Source of the DNA: Sphingobacteriia bacterium
Lineage (GTDB): Bacteria > Bacteroidota > Bacteroidia > Bacteroidales > UBA7960
Assembly (NCBI GenBank): GCA_011390575.1
Contig: JAABSE010000020.1
Span: forward strand, 1-49,531
Reading direction: 5' to 3'
Length of the DNA: 49,531 nucleotides
Part shown: positions 1 through 8,621 of the stretch, one piece after another
Numbering within the stretch: position 1 is the stretch's first letter
How the letters are laid out: each line of letters starts with the position of its first letter
Position numbers and translations under genes: made by a program
The notes under the pieces: generated by a model
What the model saw: only the letters and a program-made list of their open reading frames with translations
Told to the model about the DNA's origin: nothing
Database searches by the model: none

Positions 1-726
1 CATGTACCTGATACGACTACAAAAATCAGGTTCGATGGAGAGTTAAAGAAGCTTGATACCAATGGAGTGAAATGGGTAATCAATCCCTGGGATGATCTTA
101 CACTTACCCGAGCCCTGGAAATGAAGGAAGCGTCGGGAGGAAAAATAAGCAAAATAACGGTTCTCCATGCGGGGGATGCCACTACCGAGCCTACTTTACG
201 AAAAGCCCTTGCCATGGGTGCAGATGAAGCCGTAAGGGTAGATGTTGCAGCAGCAGATAGTTTTGGTGTTGCCACACATCTAGCCGCTGCCCTCAGGGAA
301 ATGGAGTACGATCTTGTGTTGTGCGGGATTGAGTCCAGTGATTACAACAGTTCGGCAGTAGGAGGGATGCTGGCAGAGATACTTGATTTGTATTCAGTTT
401 CATCCGTTTCTGCCATAGAGCTGGAAGAGGGTGGCTTTGTGGTGAAAAGAGAGCAGGAAACCGGCAAGGAAACCCTGCGTATTGCTTCTCCCTTTGTGGC
501 CGTCGGGCAAAAGGGGATAGCCATTGACCCGCGGATTCCCTCCATGAGAGGAGTGATGTCGGCCCGTACCAAACCGCTGAAAGTCGTTCAGGGTGCTTCC
601 GCTGATGCCTATACCCAAACCACGGTTTATGAATATCCTGAACCCAAGGGATCCTGCAAGTTTTTCCAGCCTGACGAAACGGACCGGTTGGCTGATGCAT
701 TACGAAAAGAAGCCAAAGTGATATGA
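1..726 (+). CDS. etfB: Electron transfer flavoprotein beta subunit (5'-truncated)
   Basis: The frame is open from base 1 and reads VPDTTTKIRFDGELKK before the first internal GTG at 67. That stretch matches the conserved EtfB N-terminal region, so the gene begins before the window and GTG 67 is not the start. About ten N-terminal residues are missing. The rest has the adenine-nucleotide alpha-hydrolase-like EtfB fold, with the conserved stretch around DLVLCGIESSDYNSSAVG. EtfB pairs with EtfA in the cytoplasm and carries electrons from acyl-CoA or other dehydrogenases. etfA follows after 53 bp and genes for a membrane iron-sulfur acceptor come next, so the unit probably delivers electrons to menaquinone. 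The family assignment is secure; the dehydrogenase partner is not visible. Confidence 0.95.
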   Translation, partial: HVPDTTTKIRFDGELKKLDTNGVKWVINPWDDLTLTRALEMKEASGGKISKITVLHAGDATTEPTLRKALAMGADEAVRVDVAAADSFGVATHLAAALREMEYDLVLCGIESSDYNSSAVGGMLAEILDLYSVSSVSAIELEEGGFVVKREQETGKETLRIASPFVAVGQKGIAIDPRIPSMRGVMSARTKPLKVVQGASADAYTQTTVYEYPEPKGSCKFFQPDETDRLADALRKEAKVI

Positions 727-779
727 GAGTTTTGACTGGTGAATTAAAAATTTATGCGTAAAATTAAAATTTCGAAAAT

Positions 780-1745
780 ATGTCCATCATAGTTTTTATT
801 GAACATCTGGAAGGTAAGCTAAAGAAGCAGTCACGCGAAATTGTGTCTTATGCTTCGCAGCTTGCCGAAAAAGCATCACAAAAAGTTGTGGTTGTGGGAG
901 TGGGAGATATTTCCCGCGAAGAGCTTGAGACCCTATCCCGGTTTGGGGTCTCCAAAATCATTCATTGCCCCAATCCCGGAGCCGATATTTTAGAGAATCA
1001 GGTTTACACACGCTTATTGGCAGAGATTTTTGAGAAGGAATCAGGCGAGCTATTGATCCTGGCCAATTCTTTCACCGGAAAAGCCCTTGCACCCCGGCTT
1101 TCGGTTCGTTTGAAAGCCGGATTGGTAACCGGAGTGGAAGCTCTGCCCAAATCATTGGATCCTTTTGTGGTAAAAAAGAAAGTTTTTAATGGTAAGGCTT
1201 ATGCATATGAAGAAATCCTTACTTCATCCAAAATACTGAGCCTCAACGGCAATGCCTGCGAAGTCATTGAAAAACCGGTAGAGAGTGCATGGGAAGAGTA
1301 TTCTCCTTCGGATGCAGCCTCAGCGCCCAAAGCCGAAGTTTTGGATGTAAACAAAATTGCTGCGGAGAACCTGCTGACAGAAGCCTCAATTGTTGTTTCC
1401 GGAGGAAGAGGCATGAAAGGACCCGACAAATGGAAACCCATTGAGGAGCTCGCTTCGCTGCTCAATGGAGCCACAGCCTGTTCCAAGCCAGTATCAGATG
1501 AAGGCTGGCGACCCCACGAAGAGCACGTTGGGCAGACTGGTAAAACCATCGCTCCCGACCTTTACTTTGCCGTGGGAATATCAGGTGCAGTGCAACACAT
1601 TGCCGGTGTAAGCGGCTCGAAAACCATTGTGGCCATCAATGCTGACAAGGAAGCGCCCATATTCGAAATTGCTGATTACGGCATCATAGGCGATGCCCAT
1701 GAGGTATTACCTGCCTTTATTCAGTCTGTTTCTAAATTAGACTAA
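780..1745 (+). CDS. etfA: Electron transfer flavoprotein alpha subunit
   Basis: A 321-residue protein of normal EtfA length. The N-terminal half is the EtfA/B-type nucleotide-binding domain. The C-terminal half is the FAD domain, recognised by VVSGGRGMKG (near 204-213), the stretch around ACSKPVSDEGW, the HVGQTGK segment and the AVGISGAVQHIAG segment that wraps the flavin. It forms the FAD-carrying heterodimer with EtfB and shuttles electrons from dehydrogenases to a quinone-reducing acceptor. It sits 53 bp after etfB and is followed by the two-gene membrane oxidoreductase, which fits one electron-transfer unit. I cannot tell from sequence whether this EtfAB bifurcates; the neighbours favour simple delivery to the membrane. 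Confidence 0.95.
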   Translation: MSIIVFIEHLEGKLKKQSREIVSYASQLAEKASQKVVVVGVGDISREELETLSRFGVSKIIHCPNPGADILENQVYTRLLAEIFEKESGELLILANSFTGKALAPRLSVRLKAGLVTGVEALPKSLDPFVVKKKVFNGKAYAYEEILTSSKILSLNGNACEVIEKPVESAWEEYSPSDAASAPKAEVLDVNKIAAENLLTEASIVVSGGRGMKGPDKWKPIEELASLLNGATACSKPVSDEGWRPHEEHVGQTGKTIAPDLYFAVGISGAVQHIAGVSGSKTIVAINADKEAPIFEIADYGIIGDAHEVLPAFIQSVSKLD

Positions 1746-1782
1746 ACAGGAGTTTTTCCTATAAATAGCACGGATTTTAATG

Positions 1783-1790
1783 TATTTTTG
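1783..1790 (+). promoter_or_regulatory. Possible Bacteroidota -7 element before the membrane iron-sulfur gene
   Basis: TATTTTTG fits the TAnnTTTG consensus of the Bacteroidota primary sigma factor and lies between etfA and the iron-sulfur membrane gene. No convincing TTG -33 element is seen at the usual distance, so this is weak. If real, the membrane oxidoreductase genes could be transcribed separately from etfBA. Confidence 0.3.
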
Positions 1791-1870
1791 TTTGTGGCTT
1801 ATGATTTAACCGATTCATGCAGGTTAAAATTAGGCGGTTATATATCCAGAAATACATTAAAATCCGTTTT

Positions 1871-3154
1871 ATGGAGCAAATCATATTCAGTCTCATACTC
1901 CTTATTGCACTTGGAGTATTTGCATTCACCCTGAGCAAAATCGTTGCATACTTCCGCATTACAAAACCAGCCTATCCTGTGCGCGATATAGGAAAGCGCC
2001 TGGTTATGACCCTTCAGACCGCTTTTTTACAGGATAAAATTTTTCGCTTTCCTTTGTCAGGATTCCTGCATGCTATGGTTTTCTGGGGCTTTCTCACCAT
2101 TCAGTTCGTTAACCTCGAAATGGTTATCGATGGTGTAACCGGTGGCAGTAAAAGCCTGACTTTTCTGGGCTTCTTTCATAGTTTCATGGTGGGAGCTGCC
2201 GACATTTTTGCATGGGTGGTGGCCATCTTCGTGGTGGTTTTCCTGGTAAGAAGGGTGGTTTTGCATGTTCGTCGTTTGGATGGTAAAGAACTCAAACCCA
2301 AAAATCATTATGATGCATACGTTGCGCTGGGTTTGATTTTCATTCTTATGGTGACCCTGATGGGCAAGAATATCTTCTATCTTGTAGCTTACCCCGAATC
2401 CCTGGCGGGATCCTTCCCGGTAAGCTCACTGCTGGCACCTTTGTTTTCTGGTGTTACAGCCGAAACTGCATACACAATTTATAAAAGCAACTGGTGGGCT
2501 CACATTCTGCTGGTATTTGTATTTGCCAATATTCTTCCTTATTCCAAGCATTTTCACATATTTGTGTCCATTCCCAATGTATTTCTGAGTCGAACCGAAC
2601 CCTTAGCTCAGCTTTCCAACATGGAAAAAATTCAGGAAGAGGTAAAGTTGATGATGAATCCAGATACTGCTTTTTCTGCTGCACCCGAAGATTCGGCCCC
2701 TGAAAGATTTGGGGTGGCCGATGTGGAAGATATTACCTGGAAGAATTACATTGACTCCCTTGCCTGCACCCAATGCGGCAGATGCACATCGGTTTGCCCG
2801 GCCAACATTACCGGCAAGGAGCTTTCGCCCCGTAAGCTTTTTGTGGATATCAGAAGACGGATGAATGAAAAAGGACCGGGATTAAGGAAAAACAAGGAGT
2901 ATAATGATGGAAAAATGCTCATTAGAGATTATATCAAAGAGGAGGAGTTATGGGCCTGTACTACCTGTATGGCCTGCGCACAGGAGTGTCCCCTCAATAT
3001 CGATCATCCCTCATTTATAGTGGATATGCGTCGTTTCCTGGTGATGGAAGAATCCAAAGCACCTTCGGAACTGAACGCCATGTTTTCCAATATGGAGAAC
3101 AATGGAGCTCCCTGGCAATACTCCCATGAAGACCGGTTGAAATGGACAGAATAA
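1871..3154 (+). CDS. Membrane iron-sulfur protein (NarI-like plus dicluster; EMO N-terminal part)
   Basis: The N-terminal half is a multi-helix membrane domain of the NarI/DUF224 type with helix histidines that could bind b haems (FLHAMVFWGF, FFHSFMVGA, WWAHILLV). A cytoplasmic HdrC-like domain follows with two 4Fe-4S motifs, CTQCGRCTSVCP and CTTCMACAQECP. With the next gene this matches the domain content of the ETF:menaquinone oxidoreductase (EMO) family, which takes electrons from EtfAB and reduces menaquinone. An in-frame ATG lies at 1817, but the 18 extra residues are basic and unlike the family's N-terminus. I chose ATG 1871, which starts just before the first membrane helix. Length from there is 427 residues. 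The role is inferred from domain order and from etfBA immediately upstream. Confidence 0.85.
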   Translation: MEQIIFSLILLIALGVFAFTLSKIVAYFRITKPAYPVRDIGKRLVMTLQTAFLQDKIFRFPLSGFLHAMVFWGFLTIQFVNLEMVIDGVTGGSKSLTFLGFFHSFMVGAADIFAWVVAIFVVVFLVRRVVLHVRRLDGKELKPKNHYDAYVALGLIFILMVTLMGKNIFYLVAYPESLAGSFPVSSLLAPLFSGVTAETAYTIYKSNWWAHILLVFVFANILPYSKHFHIFVSIPNVFLSRTEPLAQLSNMEKIQEEVKLMMNPDTAFSAAPEDSAPERFGVADVEDITWKNYIDSLACTQCGRCTSVCPANITGKELSPRKLFVDIRRRMNEKGPGLRKNKEYNDGKMLIRDYIKEEELWACTTCMACAQECPLNIDHPSFIVDMRRFLVMEESKAPSELNAMFSNMENNGAPWQYSHEDRLKWTE

Positions 3155-3253
3155 TTTCTGTTGACGAGGGAAATAAAATGTTTTGCTCAGGTTTTGACCT
3201 GCAGTTTTTAGAATTAATTCTATTGCTCATTATCATTTTAGAAGTATAAGCAT

Positions 3254-4048
3254 ATGTCTGAAAAAGCCACCAAAATAGAAGTTCCTGTAATGTCGGAAGT
3301 TTTTGCCAAAGGAAATAAGCCCGAATACCTTTTCTGGGTGGGTTGTGCCGGCGCTTTCGACAACCGATACAAAAAAGTTACCAAAGCCTTTGCACGTTTG
3401 CTGAATAAGCTGCAAACAGACTATGCTGTGCTGGGTACCGAAGAAACGTGCAACGGCGATCCGGCCCGCAGGGCTGGCAACGAAATGCTTTTCCAGATGC
3501 AGGCCATGCAGGTGATGGAAACACTGAACATGTATGAAGTAAAAAAAATCATCTGTATTTGCCCGCATTGCTACAATATTTTCAAAAATGAGTATCCTGT
3601 GCTGGGCGGTAATTACGAGGTGATTCACTATACACAATATATTGCAGAGCAAATCAAAAGTGGCCGGTTGCAGCCCGACAAATCCAAACTTCAGGGCAAA
3701 AAAGTTACCTTTCACGATCCTTGCTATCTGGGGCGCGGAAACGGGGAATACGAAGCACCACGCTTTATCATCGACGCGCTGGGACTGGAAAGAGTGGAAA
3801 TGCCACGCAGCAAGAGCTTCTCGCTTTGCTGTGGTGCCGGAGGTGCGCAGATGTTTAAGGAAGCAGAGAAAGGGGATAAGGAAGTTTTCATGGAAAGAAC
3901 TGAGGAAGTACTGAGCATGAATGCGGACATTGTAGCCACATCGTGTCCCTTCTGCATGACCATGCTTACTGACGGGCTGAAGTTTAAAGAGGAAGAAAAA
4001 ACCACCAATGCAGATATAGCTGAATTGCTGGCCGAAGCCTGTTTATAA
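3254..4048 (+). CDS. Two-CCG-domain (Fe-S)-binding protein, HdrB/HdrD-like (EMO C-terminal part)
   Basis: A 264-residue soluble protein with two cysteine-rich CCG domains as in HdrB/HdrD. The C-terminal copy is complete (DPCYLGRG, LCCGAGGAQM, TSCPFCMTM). The N-terminal copy has WVGCAG, ETCNGDPARR and CPHCYN; the usual CC is reduced to one Cys, as is common in the first copy of this family. CCG domains bind non-cubane or other iron-sulfur clusters and probably form the site that meets the flavoprotein. It lies 99 bp after the membrane dicluster gene and very likely forms a complex with it, acting as the EtfAB-facing part of a menaquinone reductase. An HdrB-type disulfide reductase is the alternative; the etf neighbours argue against it. 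Confidence 0.85.
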   Translation: MSEKATKIEVPVMSEVFAKGNKPEYLFWVGCAGAFDNRYKKVTKAFARLLNKLQTDYAVLGTEETCNGDPARRAGNEMLFQMQAMQVMETLNMYEVKKIICICPHCYNIFKNEYPVLGGNYEVIHYTQYIAEQIKSGRLQPDKSKLQGKKVTFHDPCYLGRGNGEYEAPRFIIDALGLERVEMPRSKSFSLCCGAGGAQMFKEAEKGDKEVFMERTEEVLSMNADIVATSCPFCMTMLTDGLKFKEEEKTTNADIAELLAEACL

Positions 4049-4149
4049 CCAGTTTCTTAAGCAGCTTTTGAATATATCAGGAATGAGATTTTAAATAGAG
4101 TCAGCAAGTTAACTCAAGTATTATGAGCAAGTTTTCCCGCCTGTGCTAT

Positions 4150-4452
4150 TTATCTCTTCGTCATTAAATTAAATAATTCTGGGTTGATATAATAATTTCC
4201 TGTTCCTGATTTGTCTTTTCGAAGCATTTTATCTTCAGCAAGTTTATTTAAATAATTTGCAGCTGTCAGTCTGGAAACACCTAAATTATTGACTAGAAAC
4301 TCGATTTTCGTGTATGGATGTTTGAATAAGTTATTTAGCAAATCTTGACTGTAAAATTTATAATTGTCACGCAATCTATGTTTATATTCAAGCATTAATT
4401 CCTTTATCTTGATAATCAGTTTAATTACCAGGCTGTCATTTGTAAAGAATTT
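4150..4452 (-). pseudogene. C-terminal remnant of a Fic-family protein (winged-helix tail)
   Basis: The minus frame is open from a TAG at 4455-4453 down to TAA at 4152-4150. From about ELMLEYKHRLRDNYKF onward it matches, as I recall them, the C-terminal segments of Fic/DOC AMP-transferases, with the run up to a winged-helix domain (KIEFLVNNLGVSRLTAANYL) and an NYYINPELFNL end. The Fic catalytic domain with HPFxxGNGR is absent; upstream is only an AT-rich spacer. The first Met is at 4395, so an 81-residue DNA-binding-like peptide could still be made. I read this as the decayed tail of a lost Fic gene rather than a free regulator. No partner antitoxin gene is visible. Confidence 0.6.
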
Positions 4453-4591
4453 CTAATAATCTATACAAAGATAGTCCTCATGTAAAGGAATCTCCAAAAT
4501 CTTTACATTTAGCATTCAATTTGTAAAGAAAACACTTAAATCTAAATTTAAAGCTGATTCTGTGGTTGCAATTAGCGTTTTCTTTTAAGCA

Positions 4592-6619
4592 CTAAATACT
4601 TGCCCTGTCCACCAGAATCATAATAGATCTGTCGGGAATGGTTGTTGAGCCGGTTTGCAACTCGTTGTATCCGTCCACTGTTGAGCCGGTTTCTTCGATG
4701 GAGTATTTTGTGGCCACAATGACCCAATTACCCTCAGGCAGGTCAACCGTAACATCTTTGGCATTGGCGTTGTAAAATACAAGAATATCTTTCCAGCGAT
4801 CGTTGTTGGCATTGTCGCCAATGTGGAATCCCACTACCAGAGGTTTGTTGATTTCAAAAAACTTCAGATGCTGTTGAACCATCTCTGTGGTGGACATGCG
4901 GAAAGCAGGATGATTTTTTCTCAGGCTGATAAGATCGCGGTAATAATCAAAAATATCCCTGTAAGAATATTTATTGTGCCATACCAGCTGATTGATGGAG
5001 TCGGGCAGATTGTAACTATTGTGCTCGCCATATTTGGTGCGTACCAGTTCTTCACCGGCATGCAGCAACGGAACTCCCTGTGAAGTGAGAACAATGGCAT
5101 TGGCGAATTTCTGCAAATCCATTTTGTTGTCCCTGTTACAATCTGTGCAGGTATCGAGAATCTTATCCCACAGGCATGGATTGTCATGACAGGTAACATA
5201 AGTGATGGTTTGCAGTGGGTTATCGGCGTATGGGGCATCCGAATAGTTAACTTTTGGATAGTTAATTTGTGGATGCTTAGTGGAAGCAACAACACCGAAT
5301 TTGATGCTCTCTTCCAGACCTTTTTGCCCGGCCATGAAGCCAGGTGCTTCTGATTCCCACCAGGGGCCCCGGATAGCATCCCTTATGTCATCGCTGAAAA
5401 CCGCCACACCTTTGAGTTGCGACGCATGTGCCTTAACGGCTCTGTCTTCTTCGGGCAGCGGCGTATCTCCGGCAGTCCAGCCTTCACCATAAAGGAATAT
5501 AGTAGGGTCAATAGCGTGCAACTCTTCAGCGATAAGGTTCATGGTTTCAATGTCGTGAAGGCCCATCAGGTCAAAACGAAAACCGTCTATACGGTATTCC
5601 TGTGCCCAGTATTTGAGCGATTCTATCATGAATTTGCGCATCATGGTGTGGTCTGAAGCCGTTTCGTTTCCACAACCTGCTCCGTCACTGAAGGTGCCAT
5701 CAGGGTTCATGCGAAAGTAATATCCGGGAACAAGATTTTCGAACGCAAAGGCCGATGCATCGTACATGTGGTTGTAAACCACATCCATAATTACCCTGAT
5801 ACCCTGATTGTGCAGTGATTGCACCATTTGTTTGAATTCTCTGATGCGAACGTTTCCATCGTAGGGGTCTGTGGCATACGATCCTTCAGGGGTGTTGTAA
5901 TTCTTCGGATCATATCCCCAGTTAAACTGTGGCTCATCCAGACGGGTTTCATCTACCGATGCGTAATCAAATACCGGGAGCAGATGCACGTGTGTAATTC
6001 CTAATTCCACCAGGTGGTCAATACCGGTTTTCTCTCCTTCAGGGCTGCGGGTTCCTGTTTCGGTAAAAGCAAGATATTTACCCTGGTTTTCAATGCCTGA
6101 GCTTGGGTGGATAGAAAAATCTCTCACGTGAATTTCCCAGATTACCATATCTGCAAAACTTTCCAGTTCGGGGCGGTCAACCGTTTCCCATCCTGAGGGG
6201 TTGGTGGAGGTCAAATCGACGATCATTCCTCTGTCTCCATTTACACCCACTGCTTTGGCGTAAGGATCCGGTACTTCAAGCATCAACTTTCCATCGATGG
6301 TTGCCTGGTAAGTATAATACCTGTTTTTCCAGTCTCCTTCCAGTTCCAGTATCCATGTGCCCTGCACATCTTCTTTCATTTCAAGGGTTTCCAGTATGTT
6401 ACCTTCATGGCCCTGATCGAAAATTCTGAGCGTAATGCTTTCGGCTGGAGGTGCCCATACGCGGAAAGTGGTCTTTTGAGGTGTGTAGGTTACCCCAAGG
6501 TCACTTCCATGATAAGCAGGATATCCTTCTGTTAATTCTTCTTTGGATGATAGTTGGCAACTAACCAGATTCATTGTCAATATTGCTGTTAAGATGATTA
6601 AAATAGATTTTTTGTTCAT
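4592..6619 (-). CDS. pulA: Type I pullulanase, lipoprotein (GH13 with CBM48)
   Basis: A 675-residue alpha-1,6-glucan debranching enzyme. The N-terminus is a lipoprotein signal with lipobox LVSC (Cys21), so the enzyme should be anchored in the envelope. A CBM48-like beta-sandwich (about 40-120) is followed by the GH13 barrel. The type I pullulanase signature FNWGYDPKNYN (about 232) is present, as is DVVYNHMYD (279-287). The catalytic residues are Asp350 (FRFDLMGLHD), Glu379 (YGEGW) and Asp479 (TCHDNP). A C-terminal beta domain ends the protein. The neighbours are unrelated and no SusC/SusD genes are seen, so it is not in a visible polysaccharide utilisation locus. It would debranch pullulan, starch or glycogen. 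Assignment is strong; natural substrate is inferred. Confidence 0.93.
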   Translation of the reverse strand: MNKKSILIILTAILTMNLVSCQLSSKEELTEGYPAYHGSDLGVTYTPQKTTFRVWAPPAESITLRIFDQGHEGNILETLEMKEDVQGTWILELEGDWKNRYYTYQATIDGKLMLEVPDPYAKAVGVNGDRGMIVDLTSTNPSGWETVDRPELESFADMVIWEIHVRDFSIHPSSGIENQGKYLAFTETGTRSPEGEKTGIDHLVELGITHVHLLPVFDYASVDETRLDEPQFNWGYDPKNYNTPEGSYATDPYDGNVRIREFKQMVQSLHNQGIRVIMDVVYNHMYDASAFAFENLVPGYYFRMNPDGTFSDGAGCGNETASDHTMMRKFMIESLKYWAQEYRIDGFRFDLMGLHDIETMNLIAEELHAIDPTIFLYGEGWTAGDTPLPEEDRAVKAHASQLKGVAVFSDDIRDAIRGPWWESEAPGFMAGQKGLEESIKFGVVASTKHPQINYPKVNYSDAPYADNPLQTITYVTCHDNPCLWDKILDTCTDCNRDNKMDLQKFANAIVLTSQGVPLLHAGEELVRTKYGEHNSYNLPDSINQLVWHNKYSYRDIFDYYRDLISLRKNHPAFRMSTTEMVQQHLKFFEINKPLVVGFHIGDNANNDRWKDILVFYNANAKDVTVDLPEGNWVIVATKYSIEETGSTVDGYNELQTGSTTIPDRSIMILVDRASI

Positions 6620-6746
6620 TTCCTCGCTGTCATGTTAGGATGAATACTTTTAAAAGCCGTAAAGATACGCTGAAAAATGATTCATTTAATGCAGTTATCC
6701 ATAAAAATAGATACGGTTATTCCGGTATGATTTAGGAGCAAAATCA

Positions 6747-6783
6747 TAAAAAAAGCCCCGGAAAATCAAATCGTCCGGGGCTG
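6747..6783 (-). terminator. Rho-independent terminator of the AbgT-family gene
   Basis: A 9-bp perfect stem AGCCCCGGA / TCCGGGGCT (6754-6762 with 6774-6782) is followed on the minus strand by a run of seven T (the A run before 6754). It lies 20 bp after the stop of the transporter gene. Confidence 0.9.
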
Positions 6784-6802
6784 GTTTGTTTTGTATTATG
6801 TT

Positions 6803-8392
6803 TTAGTTAATGTAGATTCCTTCGCCCACACCAATGGGAAGGTTTAGTCCATACCATACGAATAGTAAGACAACCCAGATAACAAAAAGAATGGCTGCAT
6901 AGGGAATGAGCAGGGAAACCACTGTTCCTATTCCTACCCGCTTATCGTATTTATTTATCCATCCCAGCAACAGCGGGAAGTAAACGTACAAGGGAGTTAC
7001 GCAATTGGTAATGGAGTCACCCACGCGATACATCAATTGCACAAAGGCCGGGCTGTAGTTGAGCTGAGCCAGCATAGGTACAAAAATGGGCGCAAAGATG
7101 GCCCATTTGGCCGAGCCACTTCCCAGGAATATGTTTAGTATGGCGACAATGATCATAAATACGGTAAACAATACAGGGCCGGTAAGGCCGGTGGACTGCA
7201 GGAATTCAGCACCGTAAATGGAGACAATCTTGTCAAGATTCGACCAGCTGAAAAGCTCAATAAATTGAGCAACAATCAGCATTAAAACGATGTATCCTGA
7301 AAGTCCCTTCATCCCAAACTCCATGTGTTTGAGTATATCATTGGATTTTACAATAGTTCCGGTGGCTTTTCCGTAATAGTAACCCGGAATGGCAAAGAAG
7401 AAGAACAAAATGGGAACCAATCCCCTGAGGAAAGGTGATGGAACAATATTACCGGTTATAGGATCTCTGAGAGGTCCCCATGCAGGTGCCACCAGGATAA
7501 CTACCAGTATTACATAAATTAACAGCGAAATACCTGCATGTTTTAAGCCTCTTTTTTCTTCTTCTGTCATTCCCTGGTTTTGGGCGAGATCTGCTTCGCT
7601 GAGCATCTCTGCACCGGCAAATGCATTGCAACGCGGAATGGTAAATCTTCTTACAATAAAAGCACCTCCAAAACCCAGGGCAAGGGTAGAAACAATCATA
7701 AAGTACCAGTTGGCTGTAGCACTGACCTCAATACCTCCGTCAATGGCTGATGATACCTGTGTGGTAATCCCTGCAAGCATTACATCGGTACCGGCAATAA
7801 AAAAGTTGGCCGTAAAACCTGCTGTAGCTCCTGCATAACCCGCCACAAGTCCGGCAATGGGATGTAGACCCATCTTGGAAAATATCAGTGCTGCGATGGG
7901 CGGAATAATTACAATTCCTGCATCGGATCCAATGTTTCCGCATGCACCCAACATGAATATTACAGGCATAACTACACTTTTAGGAACAGCAAAAGCCACG
8001 TTGCGCAGGGCAACAGCAAGCAATCCGCTTTGCTCGGCAATAGATACCCCCATAATCATTACCAATACAAGCCCAAAGGGTGCAAAATGAGCAAAATTGG
8101 TTACTACTTCCTGCAAAAACCATCGCAAGCCTTCGCCGGATATAAGACTGCGCACTTCAACGCTGGTTCCTTTACCTGGGTCTATCGCGCTAACATTGAA
8201 ATAAGCGGTTATTCCGCTTACTACTACTATCAGGATGCATATCCAGACAAACATCCAGAAAGGGTGGGGCAGTTTATTCCCCATTCTTTCCACCCAGCCA
8301 AGAAAACCCTTGGCTGCAGGAGGTTGAGAATTGATATCCTCTGAAGCAGATACTGGTTCCTGCTCCTTATTGTTTTCCGTATTTTTTGACAT
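6803..8392 (-). CDS. AbgT-family transporter (p-aminobenzoyl-glutamate type)
   Basis: A polytopic inner-membrane protein of 529 residues, the normal AbgT length. The conserved AbgT features are here: a hydrophilic N-terminus, then GWVERMGNKLPHPFWMF, a glycine-rich region GACGNIGSDAGIVIIPPIAALIF, the segment NIFLGSGSAKWAIFAPIFVPM, and YRVGDSITNCVTPLYVYFPLLL near the end. The family includes importers of p-aminobenzoyl-glutamate and proton-driven exporters of sulfa drugs, so substrate and direction are not fixed by sequence. The frame extends upstream to 8533, but the extra 47 residues are not family-like; the ATG at 8392, giving MSKNTENNKEQEP, is the better start. It stands alone between convergent and divergent genes. 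Confidence 0.9.
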   Translation of the reverse strand: MSKNTENNKEQEPVSASEDINSQPPAAKGFLGWVERMGNKLPHPFWMFVWICILIVVVSGITAYFNVSAIDPGKGTSVEVRSLISGEGLRWFLQEVVTNFAHFAPFGLVLVMIMGVSIAEQSGLLAVALRNVAFAVPKSVVMPVIFMLGACGNIGSDAGIVIIPPIAALIFSKMGLHPIAGLVAGYAGATAGFTANFFIAGTDVMLAGITTQVSSAIDGGIEVSATANWYFMIVSTLALGFGGAFIVRRFTIPRCNAFAGAEMLSEADLAQNQGMTEEEKRGLKHAGISLLIYVILVVILVAPAWGPLRDPITGNIVPSPFLRGLVPILFFFFAIPGYYYGKATGTIVKSNDILKHMEFGMKGLSGYIVLMLIVAQFIELFSWSNLDKIVSIYGAEFLQSTGLTGPVLFTVFMIIVAILNIFLGSGSAKWAIFAPIFVPMLAQLNYSPAFVQLMYRVGDSITNCVTPLYVYFPLLLGWINKYDKRVGIGTVVSLLIPYAAILFVIWVVLLFVWYGLNLPIGVGEGIYIN

Positions 8393-8621
8393 AGAACTAT
8401 TTTTTTTGATTGGCTGCGCAAAAATGTAGCTTTTTTTCGGTTTTTCCAATATGTAGTGTAAGTATTTTTTTACCCTCGCCCTGAGGTTGCAAATTATTGG
8501 CTTATAACCTGCATATCTGAAAAAATGAGCCAAATTTTATTCAAATCTTGTAATTAACAAATGGGACTGCAACATGATTTATTGTTTAATTCATCCCATC
8601 TCCAACTATACCTTTGATACT

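Noticed and set aside
1817..1870. Start of the iron-sulfur membrane gene at ATG 1817
   Set aside because: The extra residues are not family-like and place a basic stretch before the usual N-terminus; still possible, since a weak -7 box lies upstream.
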